A stretch of 44,024 nucleotides of DNA from an uncultured Alphaproteobacteria bacterium (GTDB taxonomy: Bacteria; Pseudomonadota; Alphaproteobacteria; RF32; CAG-239): NCBI GenBank assembly GCA_944391445.1, contig CALXTL010000015.1, positions 1-44,024 on the forward strand. Direction: 5' to 3'. Position 1 is the stretch's first letter, and each line of letters opens with the position of its first letter. This document shows, piece after piece, positions 15,311 to 23,772 of the stretch. Under the pieces are notes generated by a model, which ran no database searches, was not told the DNA's origin, and saw nothing but the letters and a program-made list of their open reading frames with translations. The position numbers were made by a program, and so were the translations under genes.

Positions 15311-16731
15311 TTATTACGGATAGGGTTTGTTTTCTTTTCTTTGGCATCGGCATAAGGATTGCCGGTTTTGCGCACGGTAATGCGCAACGGCACGCCTCGT
15401 AAATCAAAATCTTCGCGCAACTGATGATTCAGATAGCGTAAATAAGCTTCCGGCAGACCTTCAGGATTACTTGAAAAAATATAAAAGGAAGGCGGCCGGG
15501 TTTTGGCTTGGGTGATATAACGCAATTTTATCCGCCGTTTATTTTTGCCGAGCGGCGGCGGGTATTTATCAATCGTGTCGGCAAACCACTGGTTCAGCGG
15601 CGCTGTCGGGATACGCAAATTCCAGCGGTCATAAACTTTCAAAACTGCCCGCATCAGTTTATCAAGATTTTCTTTCTTCAAGGCGGAAATAGTCACGGTC
15701 GGGATACCCTCCGCCTGCGTCAGCGAGGTCTGCAGCTTGTCATTGAGACGTTGCAGTGTTTCTTTGCGATTGGCAATATCCCATTTGTTAACAGCAATAA
15801 CCAGGGCGCGTCCCTCGTCCAGAACTTCCCGTGCAATAGTCAGGTCTTGTTTATCAAGCACGTTGTCGGCGTCCACCACCAATATGACAACTTGTGCCAG
15901 ATAGGCAGCTTTTTTTGTGCTGGCGGCAGCCATTTTTTCAAGAGAGTCTTCAATACGTGCGTGTTTACGCAGACCGGCGGTATCCACCAGGTTAATCCGC
16001 CGTCCGGCATAAGACCATTCACTGGCAATAGCATCACGGGTGACCCCGGCTTCAGGTCCGGTCAGCATCCGCTCGTCATTAAGCAAGGAGTTAACTAAAG
16101 TAGACTTGCCCACATTTGGCCGTCCGACAATAGCCAACTGAATCGGTCTGTTGTGCTCGGATTCATCGACAGACAACTCGGCATCAGTCGCTTTATTTTC
16201 AGGATCGGCAATAATTTTCTTTTTCTGTCCGGATACTTTTTCGGCTTCTTTCTTTATTGCCTCATAAAGGTCGGGCAGGCCGATACCATGCTCGGCAGAA
16301 AACGGAACCGGCACGCCCAGCCCGAGTTTATAAGCTTCATGGATGCTGTCTTCTTGCAGTTTTCCTTCGCACTTATTGGCCAGTAATACGGTCGGTTTTC
16401 CGCCGCGGCGGACAAGATCGGCCAGATGTTCGTCATAAGGCTGCAGCCCGTCGCGCGCATCAAAAAGAAACAGAGTGATGTCGGCTTCCGCAATGGCGCG
16501 TTCGGTCTGTGCCCACATTCTTTTTTCTAGCGAATCTTCCTTGGAATATTCATAACCGGCGGTGTCAATAATTTTTAGTTTCAAATCATAGAGCTTGGCG
16601 TCCGCCTCGCGCCGGTCGCGGGTAACCCCGGGCTTGTCATGGACAATGGCAATCTTTCGTCCTGCCAACCGGTTAAACAAGGTCGACTTGCCGACATTTG
16701 GTCGTCCGATAATTGCGATTTTCAATACCAT
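15289..16731 (-). CDS. der: ribosome-assembly GTPase Der (EngA)
   Basis: The 480-residue protein has two tandem GTPase domains. Each has a G1 loop GRPNVGKST (the first at 9-17, the second near 203), a DTAG switch (DTAGYEYS and DTAGLRKHA) and a base-recognition motif (NKCE, NKWD). A KH-like C-terminal domain follows. Der is essential for assembly of the 50S ribosomal subunit. It is the last gene of the yfgM-like / bamB / der operon, 12 nt after bamB. Its 3' end encodes part of the terminator hairpin. Confidence 0.95.
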   Translation of the reverse strand: MVLKIAIIGRPNVGKSTLFNRLAGRKIAIVHDKPGVTRDRREADAKLYDLKLKIIDTAGYEYSKEDSLEKRMWAQTERAIAEADITLFLFDARDGLQPYDEHLADLVRRGGKPTVLLANKCEGKLQEDSIHEAYKLGLGVPVPFSAEHGIGLPDLYEAIKKEAEKVSGQKKKIIADPENKATDAELSVDESEHNRPIQLAIVGRPNVGKSTLVNSLLNDERMLTGPEAGVTRDAIASEWSYAGRRINLVDTAGLRKHARIEDSLEKMAAASTKKAAYLAQVVILVVDADNVLDKQDLTIAREVLDEGRALVIAVNKWDIANRKETLQRLNDKLQTSLTQAEGIPTVTISALKKENLDKLMRAVLKVYDRWNLRIPTAPLNQWFADTIDKYPPPLGKNKRRIKLRYITQAKTRPPSFYIFSSNPEGLPEAYLRYLNHQLREDFDLRGVPLRITVRKTGNPYADAKEKKTNPIRNKKIKASH

Positions 16732-16743
16732 ACGCCGTATCCT

Positions 16744-18075
16744 TTATTTATAAGCCGCAATATCGGCGTCTGCTGTCGTAAAAATAACCGTGCCGTTGGC
16801 CATAACCGGACTGTGCGAAATCCCCTCATCGGCGCTGATATATCCCAAAATTTTACCGGTATAAGGCGAAACAGAGAAAATATAGCCGTTGGAAGTGGCC
16901 ACAATCAGACGATCAGACGCCAAGACCGGACCATTGCCGTAAACGCCGGATTTTTCTTCCATATCCTCGCCTGTCGGAAGAGGCGTATTCCAGACAATCT
17001 TGCCATTGTTTTTATCAAGCGCGATCAAGTCAAAATCATTGGTTAGTACAAAGATATATTCGCCGGCAATCCAGGGCTGATTCGTGCTTCCCATTTCCCT
17101 TTCCCAGAGACGGCTGCCCGTTCGCAAGTCAATGGCGGCCAGCACGCTGTTATAGCCGACGGCAAAAACTTTATTACCGTCAATAACCGGGTTGGCTTTA
17201 ATGGCGGTAATGTCAGACAAAGAATTTGTCCGCTTTGGGGAGATCAATAAATCTGTCCACAACGGCGTGCCTGTGCTGGCCTTAAAAGCGCGCAACTCGC
17301 CGTTAGAAAAAGCGGCAATAATCACATCCATATCCGGATTATAAGCCGGACTGGCGCCGCCGACAATAGTTGTGGCTTCGGCATCGGTTTTTCCGCGCCA
17401 CAAAATTTCGCCGTTTGTGGCGTCCAAAGCGGCCAATTGATTATCAAGCGTTTGTACCAAAACTTTGTTGGCCGCTACCGTCGGCGCAATTCTGATAGGC
17501 ATATCAAGCGACGTACGCCAGACCTTTTCGCCGTCAAACATATCCAGACAAAAAACATCGCCAAAACCGGTGGTGGCATATACTTTTTTGTTAAAAACAG
17601 CCACGCCTGCACCTTTGAGCGAAGAAATTTTTTCTTTTTTGTTCGCCGGCTTCAAACGTTTCTTCCAGATTCGTTTGCCGTTATCTAGACGGAAAGCGCT
17701 GACCACGCCGTCAACATCAATTGTAAAGACCACACGGTTGGCAATCACCGGTGCCGCAATCAAAATATCACGTTTGGAAGAGCCTTCTCCAAAGCCGCTG
17801 TCCCAGAGTTCTTTGAGCTTGGCGTCAGCCTGCAGATGTCCCATCAGATGCTGTGCATTGCCGCCGTTTTGTGACCAGCGGTTATTTTCATAGGGGCGCG
17901 GCAATTTTATTTTAACCTCGCCGGGAGCATAATCGGGGGTCAGGCTGGAATCTTCGCGCATAACATTAATACGCTCGCCATCAATAATAAGCGGATCTTT
18001 GCCAAACAGGCCGCAGCCGGCAACACTGCAGATAAGGACGCCCAAAACGGCTGATTTATAAAGATGATAAGACAT
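16744..18075 (-). CDS. bamB: outer-membrane assembly lipoprotein BamB
   Basis: The 443-residue lipoprotein precursor has the lipobox SVAGC (Cys21). It then has repeated beta-propeller blades of the PQQ-like type: RLDNGKRIWKKRL, DMFDGEKVWRTSLD, DATNGEILWRG and KNNGKIVWNTPL. BamB is an accessory subunit of the BAM complex that folds outer-membrane barrels. The gene order yfgM-bamB-der matches that of gammaproteobacteria, which supports the assignment. Gly follows the lipid-modified Cys, which fits an outer-membrane destination. Confidence 0.9.
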   Translation of the reverse strand: MSYHLYKSAVLGVLICSVAGCGLFGKDPLIIDGERINVMREDSSLTPDYAPGEVKIKLPRPYENNRWSQNGGNAQHLMGHLQADAKLKELWDSGFGEGSSKRDILIAAPVIANRVVFTIDVDGVVSAFRLDNGKRIWKKRLKPANKKEKISSLKGAGVAVFNKKVYATTGFGDVFCLDMFDGEKVWRTSLDMPIRIAPTVAANKVLVQTLDNQLAALDATNGEILWRGKTDAEATTIVGGASPAYNPDMDVIIAAFSNGELRAFKASTGTPLWTDLLISPKRTNSLSDITAIKANPVIDGNKVFAVGYNSVLAAIDLRTGSRLWEREMGSTNQPWIAGEYIFVLTNDFDLIALDKNNGKIVWNTPLPTGEDMEEKSGVYGNGPVLASDRLIVATSNGYIFSVSPYTGKILGYISADEGISHSPVMANGTVIFTTADADIAAYK

Positions 18076-18102
18076 ACAGGCTTCTCCACGCGTGGTGTTG
18101 AA

Positions 18103-18780
18103 TTAATTTTTTTCGTTCAGCAACAGCAACATATCCTGGGCTCTGTTTTTCAGATTATCGGATACGGTAGACGATTGGGTAATTTTCTCGTACTGAGCTT
18201 TAGCCTCCTCAAGGTTGCCATCGCGGACAGCCAGCATCGCCAGCAATTCCCGGGCGACATTATAACTGGATTCGCCGTTTTCGGCCAAAGGTTCAAGCAA
18301 GGCCTTAACCTCCGCAGCAGGTGCGCCGGCGTCCATTTTGTAAGCGGCTAGTTTCAGAGCAGCAATTTCCCTCATCTGCACGCTGTCGGCATCAGCCGCC
18401 AGCTCGTCAAGCAGAGCCGCGGCTTCTTGCGGTTTTTTCTGCTCAAAATAAATATTGGCGATCTGCAGCTTGGCAATGTCGTTATAAATGCCGGAAGTCC
18501 GTTCGCTCAAGTTTTGCAACAGCTGCAAACTTTCATCCAGACGTCCCTGATTTTGCAGCGACAGGGCAACCGCATAGGCGTTGGAGATTTCCTGATTGCG
18601 GCGGTTAATCCAGTTTTTGAAGGTTTCAAAACTCACGGCGGCGGTAATGGCAACAGCCACGACTATCACAATCAGCAGACCATATTTATTCCACAGACTT
18701 TTCAGCTCGTCATTTTTGACATCTTCGGCAATTTCCCGCAGCAGGGCGTCATGCGCCAACGGGTCTTTCTCTTTTTTCAT
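18103..18780 (-). CDS. YfgM-like tetratricopeptide membrane protein
   Basis: The 225-residue protein has a short cytoplasmic N-terminus (EIAEDVKNDELKSLWNKYG), one membrane helix (LLIVIVVAVAITAAVSF) and a periplasmic TPR-type helical repeat region (LQNQGRLDESLQLLQNL, IYFEQKKPQEAAALLDEL). This is the layout of YfgM, which in E. coli is an ancillary subunit of SecYEG linked to periplasmic chaperones. ATG 18780 follows GAGGAGA, and an adjacent TTG at 18783 is rejected. It is the first gene of the operon, 27 nt before bamB. Confidence 0.8.
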   Translation of the reverse strand: MKKEKDPLAHDALLREIAEDVKNDELKSLWNKYGLLIVIVVAVAITAAVSFETFKNWINRRNQEISNAYAVALSLQNQGRLDESLQLLQNLSERTSGIYNDIAKLQIANIYFEQKKPQEAAALLDELAADADSVQMREIAALKLAAYKMDAGAPAAEVKALLEPLAENGESSYNVARELLAMLAVRDGNLEEAKAQYEKITQSSTVSDNLKNRAQDMLLLLNEKN

Positions 18781-18863
18781 CAATATCTCCTCAGCCTTAA
18801 TTAGTGTATACAGTTTATATAGGCGTTATCCCCGATTTAGTAAAGAAAAATCTGTCTTTTTGC

Positions 18864-20042
18864 CTATTTAATTACTTCATGAATCAAAAATTTCTTAATC
18901 CAGCGCAAATCGTCAATCGGCAGTTTGGCGCCAAAAGTGATGGTCCGGTCATCTGAAATAACAGAAACAAAATAACGCCCCGTCGCCGGATTCTGAGTCA
19001 CGTCGATAGCTTCAATATCGTCTTTATAAATCTCATTATGTTTGGTGGAATAAATCATATATTTGTGTGTATGGACAAGTTTGTCTTTTTTAAGGACAAG
19101 CTTTTCTTTTCGAAACAAGATTAAAATCGTTGTCACAAACAGCAGGATCGCAATGCCGTAGAGAAAGCAGAAGGTATACAGATTAGCCGGCAGGCCTCCT
19201 TTGAGCTGCGATGTGGCGGCAGCCAGCACCATCATCACAATCAAGATAGCGCCGCAGGCCAAAACATTATATATGTCCCAGATATTTTGCCGCTTCAGCA
19301 CAATTTTGTCTTTTTTGCGCACATATTTGAGTGAAGCCGGTAAATCGGCATAAGAGTCATAATCATCGGTCACATAACCCAGACGAGCCATTTCTTTAAC
19401 AGACTTATCCAGATTTTTGAGGTCGCGTGCAATCAGCCCCTCGTCGGTGTTGATCAGCGCTGGCAGTTCGAAATAGCGTGCATATTCTTTCCACAAACGC
19501 CGGACGTCTTTGGGCGAAGTAGAAATATACAGGGGCACGATTCTTTCCGGATTTTTATGATACAGTTCAATAATATAGCGGTTGCAATTGATGAGGCCGT
19601 TTTGAAAAAGTTCGATTCTGAAACGGACACCGAGATAGTTCTTGATATTTTCCTGAACGATTCTTTTTTTGCCAAAAACCGGTCGGTTGCCGATAATCAT
19701 GGTTTTGCCGTCAAAAATAAATTTTCGATAGCGGATATAGGAACAAACGGCAGCCAGCATCATCCCCAGCCCGACAATCATAAAAATTGCGTCAAAAACA
19801 ACCGGGCTGATAAAAGGTTCATATTGAGAAAGATCCGTCAGCGGGACGATTTCTGCGACATTTGCATTGGTATACTTAAAACCGCTGAGCATCTCATACA
19901 GCCCCAGCGCAAACAACAACGCACCGAAAACCAGCCCCGGCAGCATAAACTGCCATCGGGTTCTGTCGGAAATCTTGGCCGGAAGACGGTTAAACTTAAA
20001 TTCCAGTTTGTGGCTGAAGTGGCTGGGTACCGTGTAACTCAT
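18864..20042 (-). CDS. membrane protein with duplicated helix-pair and PH-like units
   Basis: The 392-residue protein has two similar halves. Each has a pair of membrane helices (about 30-48 and 80-100; about 258-278 and 290-308) followed by a beta-rich soluble part ending in an aromatic helix. In the first half this is FDGKTMIIGNRPVFG to KDVRRLWKEYARYF, and in the second LVLKKDKLVHTHKYMIY to DDLRWIKKFLIHEV. The soluble parts resemble bacterial PH-like domains, but this is inference from shape. AAGGAAAA precedes the start. Function unknown. Confidence 0.65.
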   Translation of the reverse strand: MSYTVPSHFSHKLEFKFNRLPAKISDRTRWQFMLPGLVFGALLFALGLYEMLSGFKYTNANVAEIVPLTDLSQYEPFISPVVFDAIFMIVGLGMMLAAVCSYIRYRKFIFDGKTMIIGNRPVFGKKRIVQENIKNYLGVRFRIELFQNGLINCNRYIIELYHKNPERIVPLYISTSPKDVRRLWKEYARYFELPALINTDEGLIARDLKNLDKSVKEMARLGYVTDDYDSYADLPASLKYVRKKDKIVLKRQNIWDIYNVLACGAILIVMMVLAAATSQLKGGLPANLYTFCFLYGIAILLFVTTILILFRKEKLVLKKDKLVHTHKYMIYSTKHNEIYKDDIEAIDVTQNPATGRYFVSVISDDRTITFGAKLPIDDLRWIKKFLIHEVIK

Positions 20043-20116
20043 TTCTTTTTCCTTAAATCAAATGTCCCGCAAACAAAATTATGCTATCTCAAAAGGTTTA
20101 AATAATCATCAATTTT

Positions 20117-20145
20117 TTGCAAATTTTAGCTTATATTAATAATAT
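20117..20145 (+). promoter_or_regulatory. candidate sigma-70 promoter for the GGDEF gene
   Basis: TTGCAA (20117-20122) and TAATAT (20140-20145) are separated by 17 bp, about 45 nt upstream of the start at 20190, in the AT-rich divergent spacer. Confidence 0.45.
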
Positions 20146-20189
20146 TGTTTTAAAGTAAAAACAATTTTGAATCAGAACAAGGAACGCTC

Positions 20190-21929
20190 ATGGGAAATAT
20201 TGAAGTATTCAATCAAAATTATATTTTTTTGCTGACGCTTGCGTCGCTGGGTTTTCTGCTTTTTTCTTGTTTTTATGCCTCGAATGATTCTGAAAAACTT
20301 TTTGCGCCGATATGGATGCTGTTCATCGGTTTTATCACCGAATTTTGCGCTGAAGGTGTCGTTGCCCGGGCGGCAGATGTCTATACGCAGGGGCTGGATA
20401 TTGAAAATTATGTATTTATGGAATTGCTGCTGTTGTTGATCGCCGCCATTTTTATGGGAATGGCCGCAACTTCGCTGATGGTCAACAGCATGGCCGGCTA
20501 TATTTTTGCGGGAACACTCGGCATTTTGGGAATTATTGCCGTACCGTTGTTTGTTTATATTCTGCCCGACGGCAATGTGGTCAACGGCATGAGGTTGATT
20601 TTCCCGTTAGCGGGCTTTTCTTGTGTCGCTATTGGCTTTGGGGCCAAAGCCGGGCAGGAACATCAAAGCGGTTTTTTGCTTGGAGCGGCGGCAAATGCAG
20701 CCATTGCGGTTTTGCTGGTGCTTAAGTTTTTTGGCATCGGTTCGGAAGGGGCGTTCATGCCTTATATTCCGGCCGTATTTTATCTGATTACGGCTTTTGC
20801 CTTCATGATGATCAAAGCAAATCTGCTGTACGTCCGGCTTGATAAAGCTAATCTTCAGATTGAAAAATACAACAGCCGTATCGAGGAAATGATTCGTCTT
20901 TCGCCTTTTCCGATCATCATATCCAGGCTGGGCGATGATAAAATTATTCTGGCCAATAATAATGCCTGCAAACTTTTTGGGATCAACCCTAAAGAGTTGG
21001 AGCGCTATCACCTGAAAGATTTTTTTGCCGATGCCGATAATCGCCAGTTGCTGACCGAACGCCTCGAAAATGAGAAAGAGGTTCAGGATTTTGAAATTCT
21101 TGTTAAAACGCCGACGTCCGATACACCGTTCTGGCTTTTGGCTTCGGCCAATGTAATGGATTATAATTACGATTTGGTCCTTTATTCGGCCTTTCAGGAT
21201 ATAACTTCGCGTAAAAATCGCGAAAATCTGCTAAAAAATCAGGCCATACGCGATCCGCTGACATCTTTGTACAATCGTCGCTATTTTGAAGAAGAAGTCT
21301 CTCGCCAAATTTTGGCGCTCAAAGCTCAAAAAAGCCCGTATTCGGTTTTAATGCTGGATGCCGACTTTTTCAAGAAGGTAAATGACACCTATGGCCACAA
21401 AACCGGCGACAAAGTGCTGATAGAGCTGGCCTCAACGGCCGAGCGTGCTCTGCGGGACAATGACATCGTTGCCCGTTACGGAGGAGAAGAATTTGTCGTA
21501 TTTTTGCCCGGCATCAAAGCTGAAGACGGCTGTGCCGTTGCCGACCGGCTGCGCCAGAGCATCAGTATGCAGACGGTTTATGCCGATGACAATACCCCGG
21601 TTAAATTTACGGTATCTGTCGGCGTATCTTCTTCCGAGATTTCCGACAATGTCGATATGCTGATCAAAACCGCAGATGAGGCTCTCTATAAGGCCAAGCA
21701 AAACGGACGCAACCGGGTTGAGGTATTCTGCACGGGAGATTTGGAAGCTTTCATTGCCCAGGGGCAGATTGAGCGCAAAGATGAAAGCCAAAATCATCAT
21801 CCGATTTTTGATAAAGAAAGTAATCAGGAAATCTCGTTGCTTGATGGAATTGAGGAAAACAAGATTGGCGACGAAGATGTTTTTGTTGAGGATAAAAGCA
21901 CTTCTGCCGTAAATAAAAAGGATGCCTGA
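20190..21929 (+). CDS. membrane PAS-GGDEF diguanylate cyclase
   Basis: The 579-residue protein has about seven N-terminal membrane helices (about 10-210), a short coiled linker and a PAS domain (about 228-345). The PAS domain contains SPFPIIISRLGDDKIILANN and ends with FQDITSRKNRENLL. A GGDEF domain follows with the active site RYGGEEF (431-435) and, five residues upstream, the product-inhibition site RDND. It should make cyclic-di-GMP in response to a membrane or PAS signal. No EAL domain is present. An acidic C-terminal tail of about 60 residues is extra. The stop overlaps the next start (TGATG). Confidence 0.9.
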   Translation: MGNIEVFNQNYIFLLTLASLGFLLFSCFYASNDSEKLFAPIWMLFIGFITEFCAEGVVARAADVYTQGLDIENYVFMELLLLLIAAIFMGMAATSLMVNSMAGYIFAGTLGILGIIAVPLFVYILPDGNVVNGMRLIFPLAGFSCVAIGFGAKAGQEHQSGFLLGAAANAAIAVLLVLKFFGIGSEGAFMPYIPAVFYLITAFAFMMIKANLLYVRLDKANLQIEKYNSRIEEMIRLSPFPIIISRLGDDKIILANNNACKLFGINPKELERYHLKDFFADADNRQLLTERLENEKEVQDFEILVKTPTSDTPFWLLASANVMDYNYDLVLYSAFQDITSRKNRENLLKNQAIRDPLTSLYNRRYFEEEVSRQILALKAQKSPYSVLMLDADFFKKVNDTYGHKTGDKVLIELASTAERALRDNDIVARYGGEEFVVFLPGIKAEDGCAVADRLRQSISMQTVYADDNTPVKFTVSVGVSSSEISDNVDMLIKTADEALYKAKQNGRNRVEVFCTGDLEAFIAQGQIERKDESQNHHPIFDKESNQEISLLDGIEENKIGDEDVFVEDKSTSAVNKKDA

Positions 21930-23068
21930 TGGCTTGCGATGTAGCGGAAATATGCGGCGGATGCCCGCGGCGGATGCTTTCGCCGGAGGAATACCGGCGG
22001 CAAAAAACGGAAGAATTTGCCAAAATACTGGCGCCTCTCGGGGCGGAGCTGCGCTTGGGAATACCGGTTTTTATTGCAGATGGCACTCGTCGCCGCGCTT
22101 CATTGGCTTTTTCTTTTCACCGCGGAAAGTTATGTCTGGGTTTCAACCAAAAGCGCAGCGATATGCTGGTGGATATAGCCGCCTGTCCGTTGCTGACGCC
22201 GCGTCTCAATGCCGTGCTGCCGGATATCCGCCAATTATTGTCGGCTGTTTGCGCTGTTCCTCTGCAAATTCGCAAAGGCAAAAAGATTCAAACTCAAAAT
22301 CTGACATCCGGCGATGTGTGGCTTTGCGAGGCGGCAAATGGCATTGATGTGGTTTTGGAATATGATGCGCCGCTGGAATTATCGCACCGGATGATTTTGT
22401 TTGAGCAGACTCAGACAATGCCCGGGATTATTCGTTTATCGCATCGGCGCCGGGTAACAGAGGCTGCAGAACCGATTATTGAAAAGGCCCGTCCCTGTGT
22501 CAAACTCGGCGGAGTTGATGTCTATATTCCGGCCGGCACGTTTCTGCAGCCTTCTTTGGCCGGAGAGCAGGCTTTAACAGAATTGGTCCGGACATATCTT
22601 GACGACACGCAAGGCAAAATAGCGGACTTATTTTGCGGAGTCGGCACATTTTCCTACGTTTTGGCACAAAATATCAAAAACAAAATCACCGCAGCAGATT
22701 CTTCCCGGGAATTATTGAAAGGCTTTAGGGAAACTGTCAATGCCAACCGAATCCCCAATATTGACATCATAAACAGAAATCTGTTTAAATATCCGTTTGA
22801 CGCAGCGGAACTTGAAGGTTTTTCCGCCGTTGTCCTGGATCCGCCCCGGGCGGGCGCAGCCGCGCAGACGGCGCTTTTGGCCGCCATGCCGCCGACAAAA
22901 CGGCCGCAGAAAATCATTATGGTTTCCTGCAATCCGCGCACGTTTGTCAACGATGCGCAGACGTTGCTTTCCGGGAGCTGGAGCTGCCGTGAAGTCACCA
23001 TGGTTGACCAGTTTGTATATTCTGATCACAGCGAGCTTGTCGCCTTATTTACAAACCGGCAGAGTTAA
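21929..23068 (+). CDS. RNA m5U methyltransferase, RumA/TrmA family
   Basis: The 379-residue protein starts directly with the iron-sulfur ligands CX5CGGC (Cys3, Cys9, Cys12), with a fourth at Cys86. It therefore lacks the N-terminal TRAM domain seen in RlmD. The SAM-binding region is DLFCGVGTFSYVLA, followed by VVLDPPRAG and the catalytic-loop VSCNP (Cys334). The family makes 5-methyluridine in 23S rRNA or tRNA, and the target cannot be told from sequence here. It overlaps the diguanylate cyclase stop by one base, so the two are translationally coupled. Confidence 0.85.
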   Translation: MACDVAEICGGCPRRMLSPEEYRRQKTEEFAKILAPLGAELRLGIPVFIADGTRRRASLAFSFHRGKLCLGFNQKRSDMLVDIAACPLLTPRLNAVLPDIRQLLSAVCAVPLQIRKGKKIQTQNLTSGDVWLCEAANGIDVVLEYDAPLELSHRMILFEQTQTMPGIIRLSHRRRVTEAAEPIIEKARPCVKLGGVDVYIPAGTFLQPSLAGEQALTELVRTYLDDTQGKIADLFCGVGTFSYVLAQNIKNKITAADSSRELLKGFRETVNANRIPNIDIINRNLFKYPFDAAELEGFSAVVLDPPRAGAAAQTALLAAMPPTKRPQKIIMVSCNPRTFVNDAQTLLSGSWSCREVTMVDQFVYSDHSELVALFTNRQS

Positions 23069-23086
23069 TTTATATTAGAGGTCAAG

Positions 23087-23749
23087 ATGAAAAAATTATG
23101 CCAAATACTCGGAGTTTTGACGTTGGTGGCTTCCTGCGCGCCGACACAAAAAGTTGTTGACTATGGTTGCCCGAATGTCCAAATCCCGCGCGCAACCGCA
23201 TATGCAATGCAAAAGGCGGGTTATTCGGAAGAAGTCCGGCTTGAGCTGATCGGCTACGAAGGTTATTGTCTGAAAGCCAATACCGTTGACCGACGTTATG
23301 CCGTTATCCGGCCGCTGTTCAAAATCATCCGTCTGAGCGAAGGCTATGATACGCGGATAGATTTTTCCTATTATACCGAAACAATCAAAGGTCCGCCGGA
23401 GTTCTTAGGGCGCAGGCGCTATTTTGCCTCGGTAGATATTCCGCGGGATGTTTATGAAAAAGAGTTTGCCGGCCGCCAGATAAAAGTCCGCCTCCCCGGA
23501 GAAGACTATGCTGATTTCGCGATTCTGCTCGGGATGGAAAATTCTGCCGCCGAAAGGGATTATAATCAAAAAATGTTTGATGTTGAATACCGCTATCTGA
23601 GTGCAGATGAAAAGCAGGCATATTCGCAGCCGGTGACGCCGCGGGTGATTGAAGTTGAAAAAGCGCCCGATGTGCAGTATATGCAGTTGAAACCGCTGCC
23701 TGTCAAACGGCCGGCGCAACCCCAGAACGATTGCGGCTGCAAATTGTAA
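23087..23749 (+). CDS. lipoprotein of unknown function
   Basis: The 220-residue precursor has a short signal peptide with lipobox LVASC (Cys17). The mature part is mixed alpha/beta with a basic-aromatic middle (RIDFSYYTETI), a proline-rich tail and a C-terminal CGCKL. I recognise no family. It lies 18 nt after the methyltransferase and 23 nt before transketolase in the same run. Confidence 0.65.
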   Translation: MKKLCQILGVLTLVASCAPTQKVVDYGCPNVQIPRATAYAMQKAGYSEEVRLELIGYEGYCLKANTVDRRYAVIRPLFKIIRLSEGYDTRIDFSYYTETIKGPPEFLGRRRYFASVDIPRDVYEKEFAGRQIKVRLPGEDYADFAILLGMENSAAERDYNQKMFDVEYRYLSADEKQAYSQPVTPRVIEVEKAPDVQYMQLKPLPVKRPAQPQNDCGCKL

Positions 23750-23772
23750 TTAGATAAGAGAGGAATAATAAG

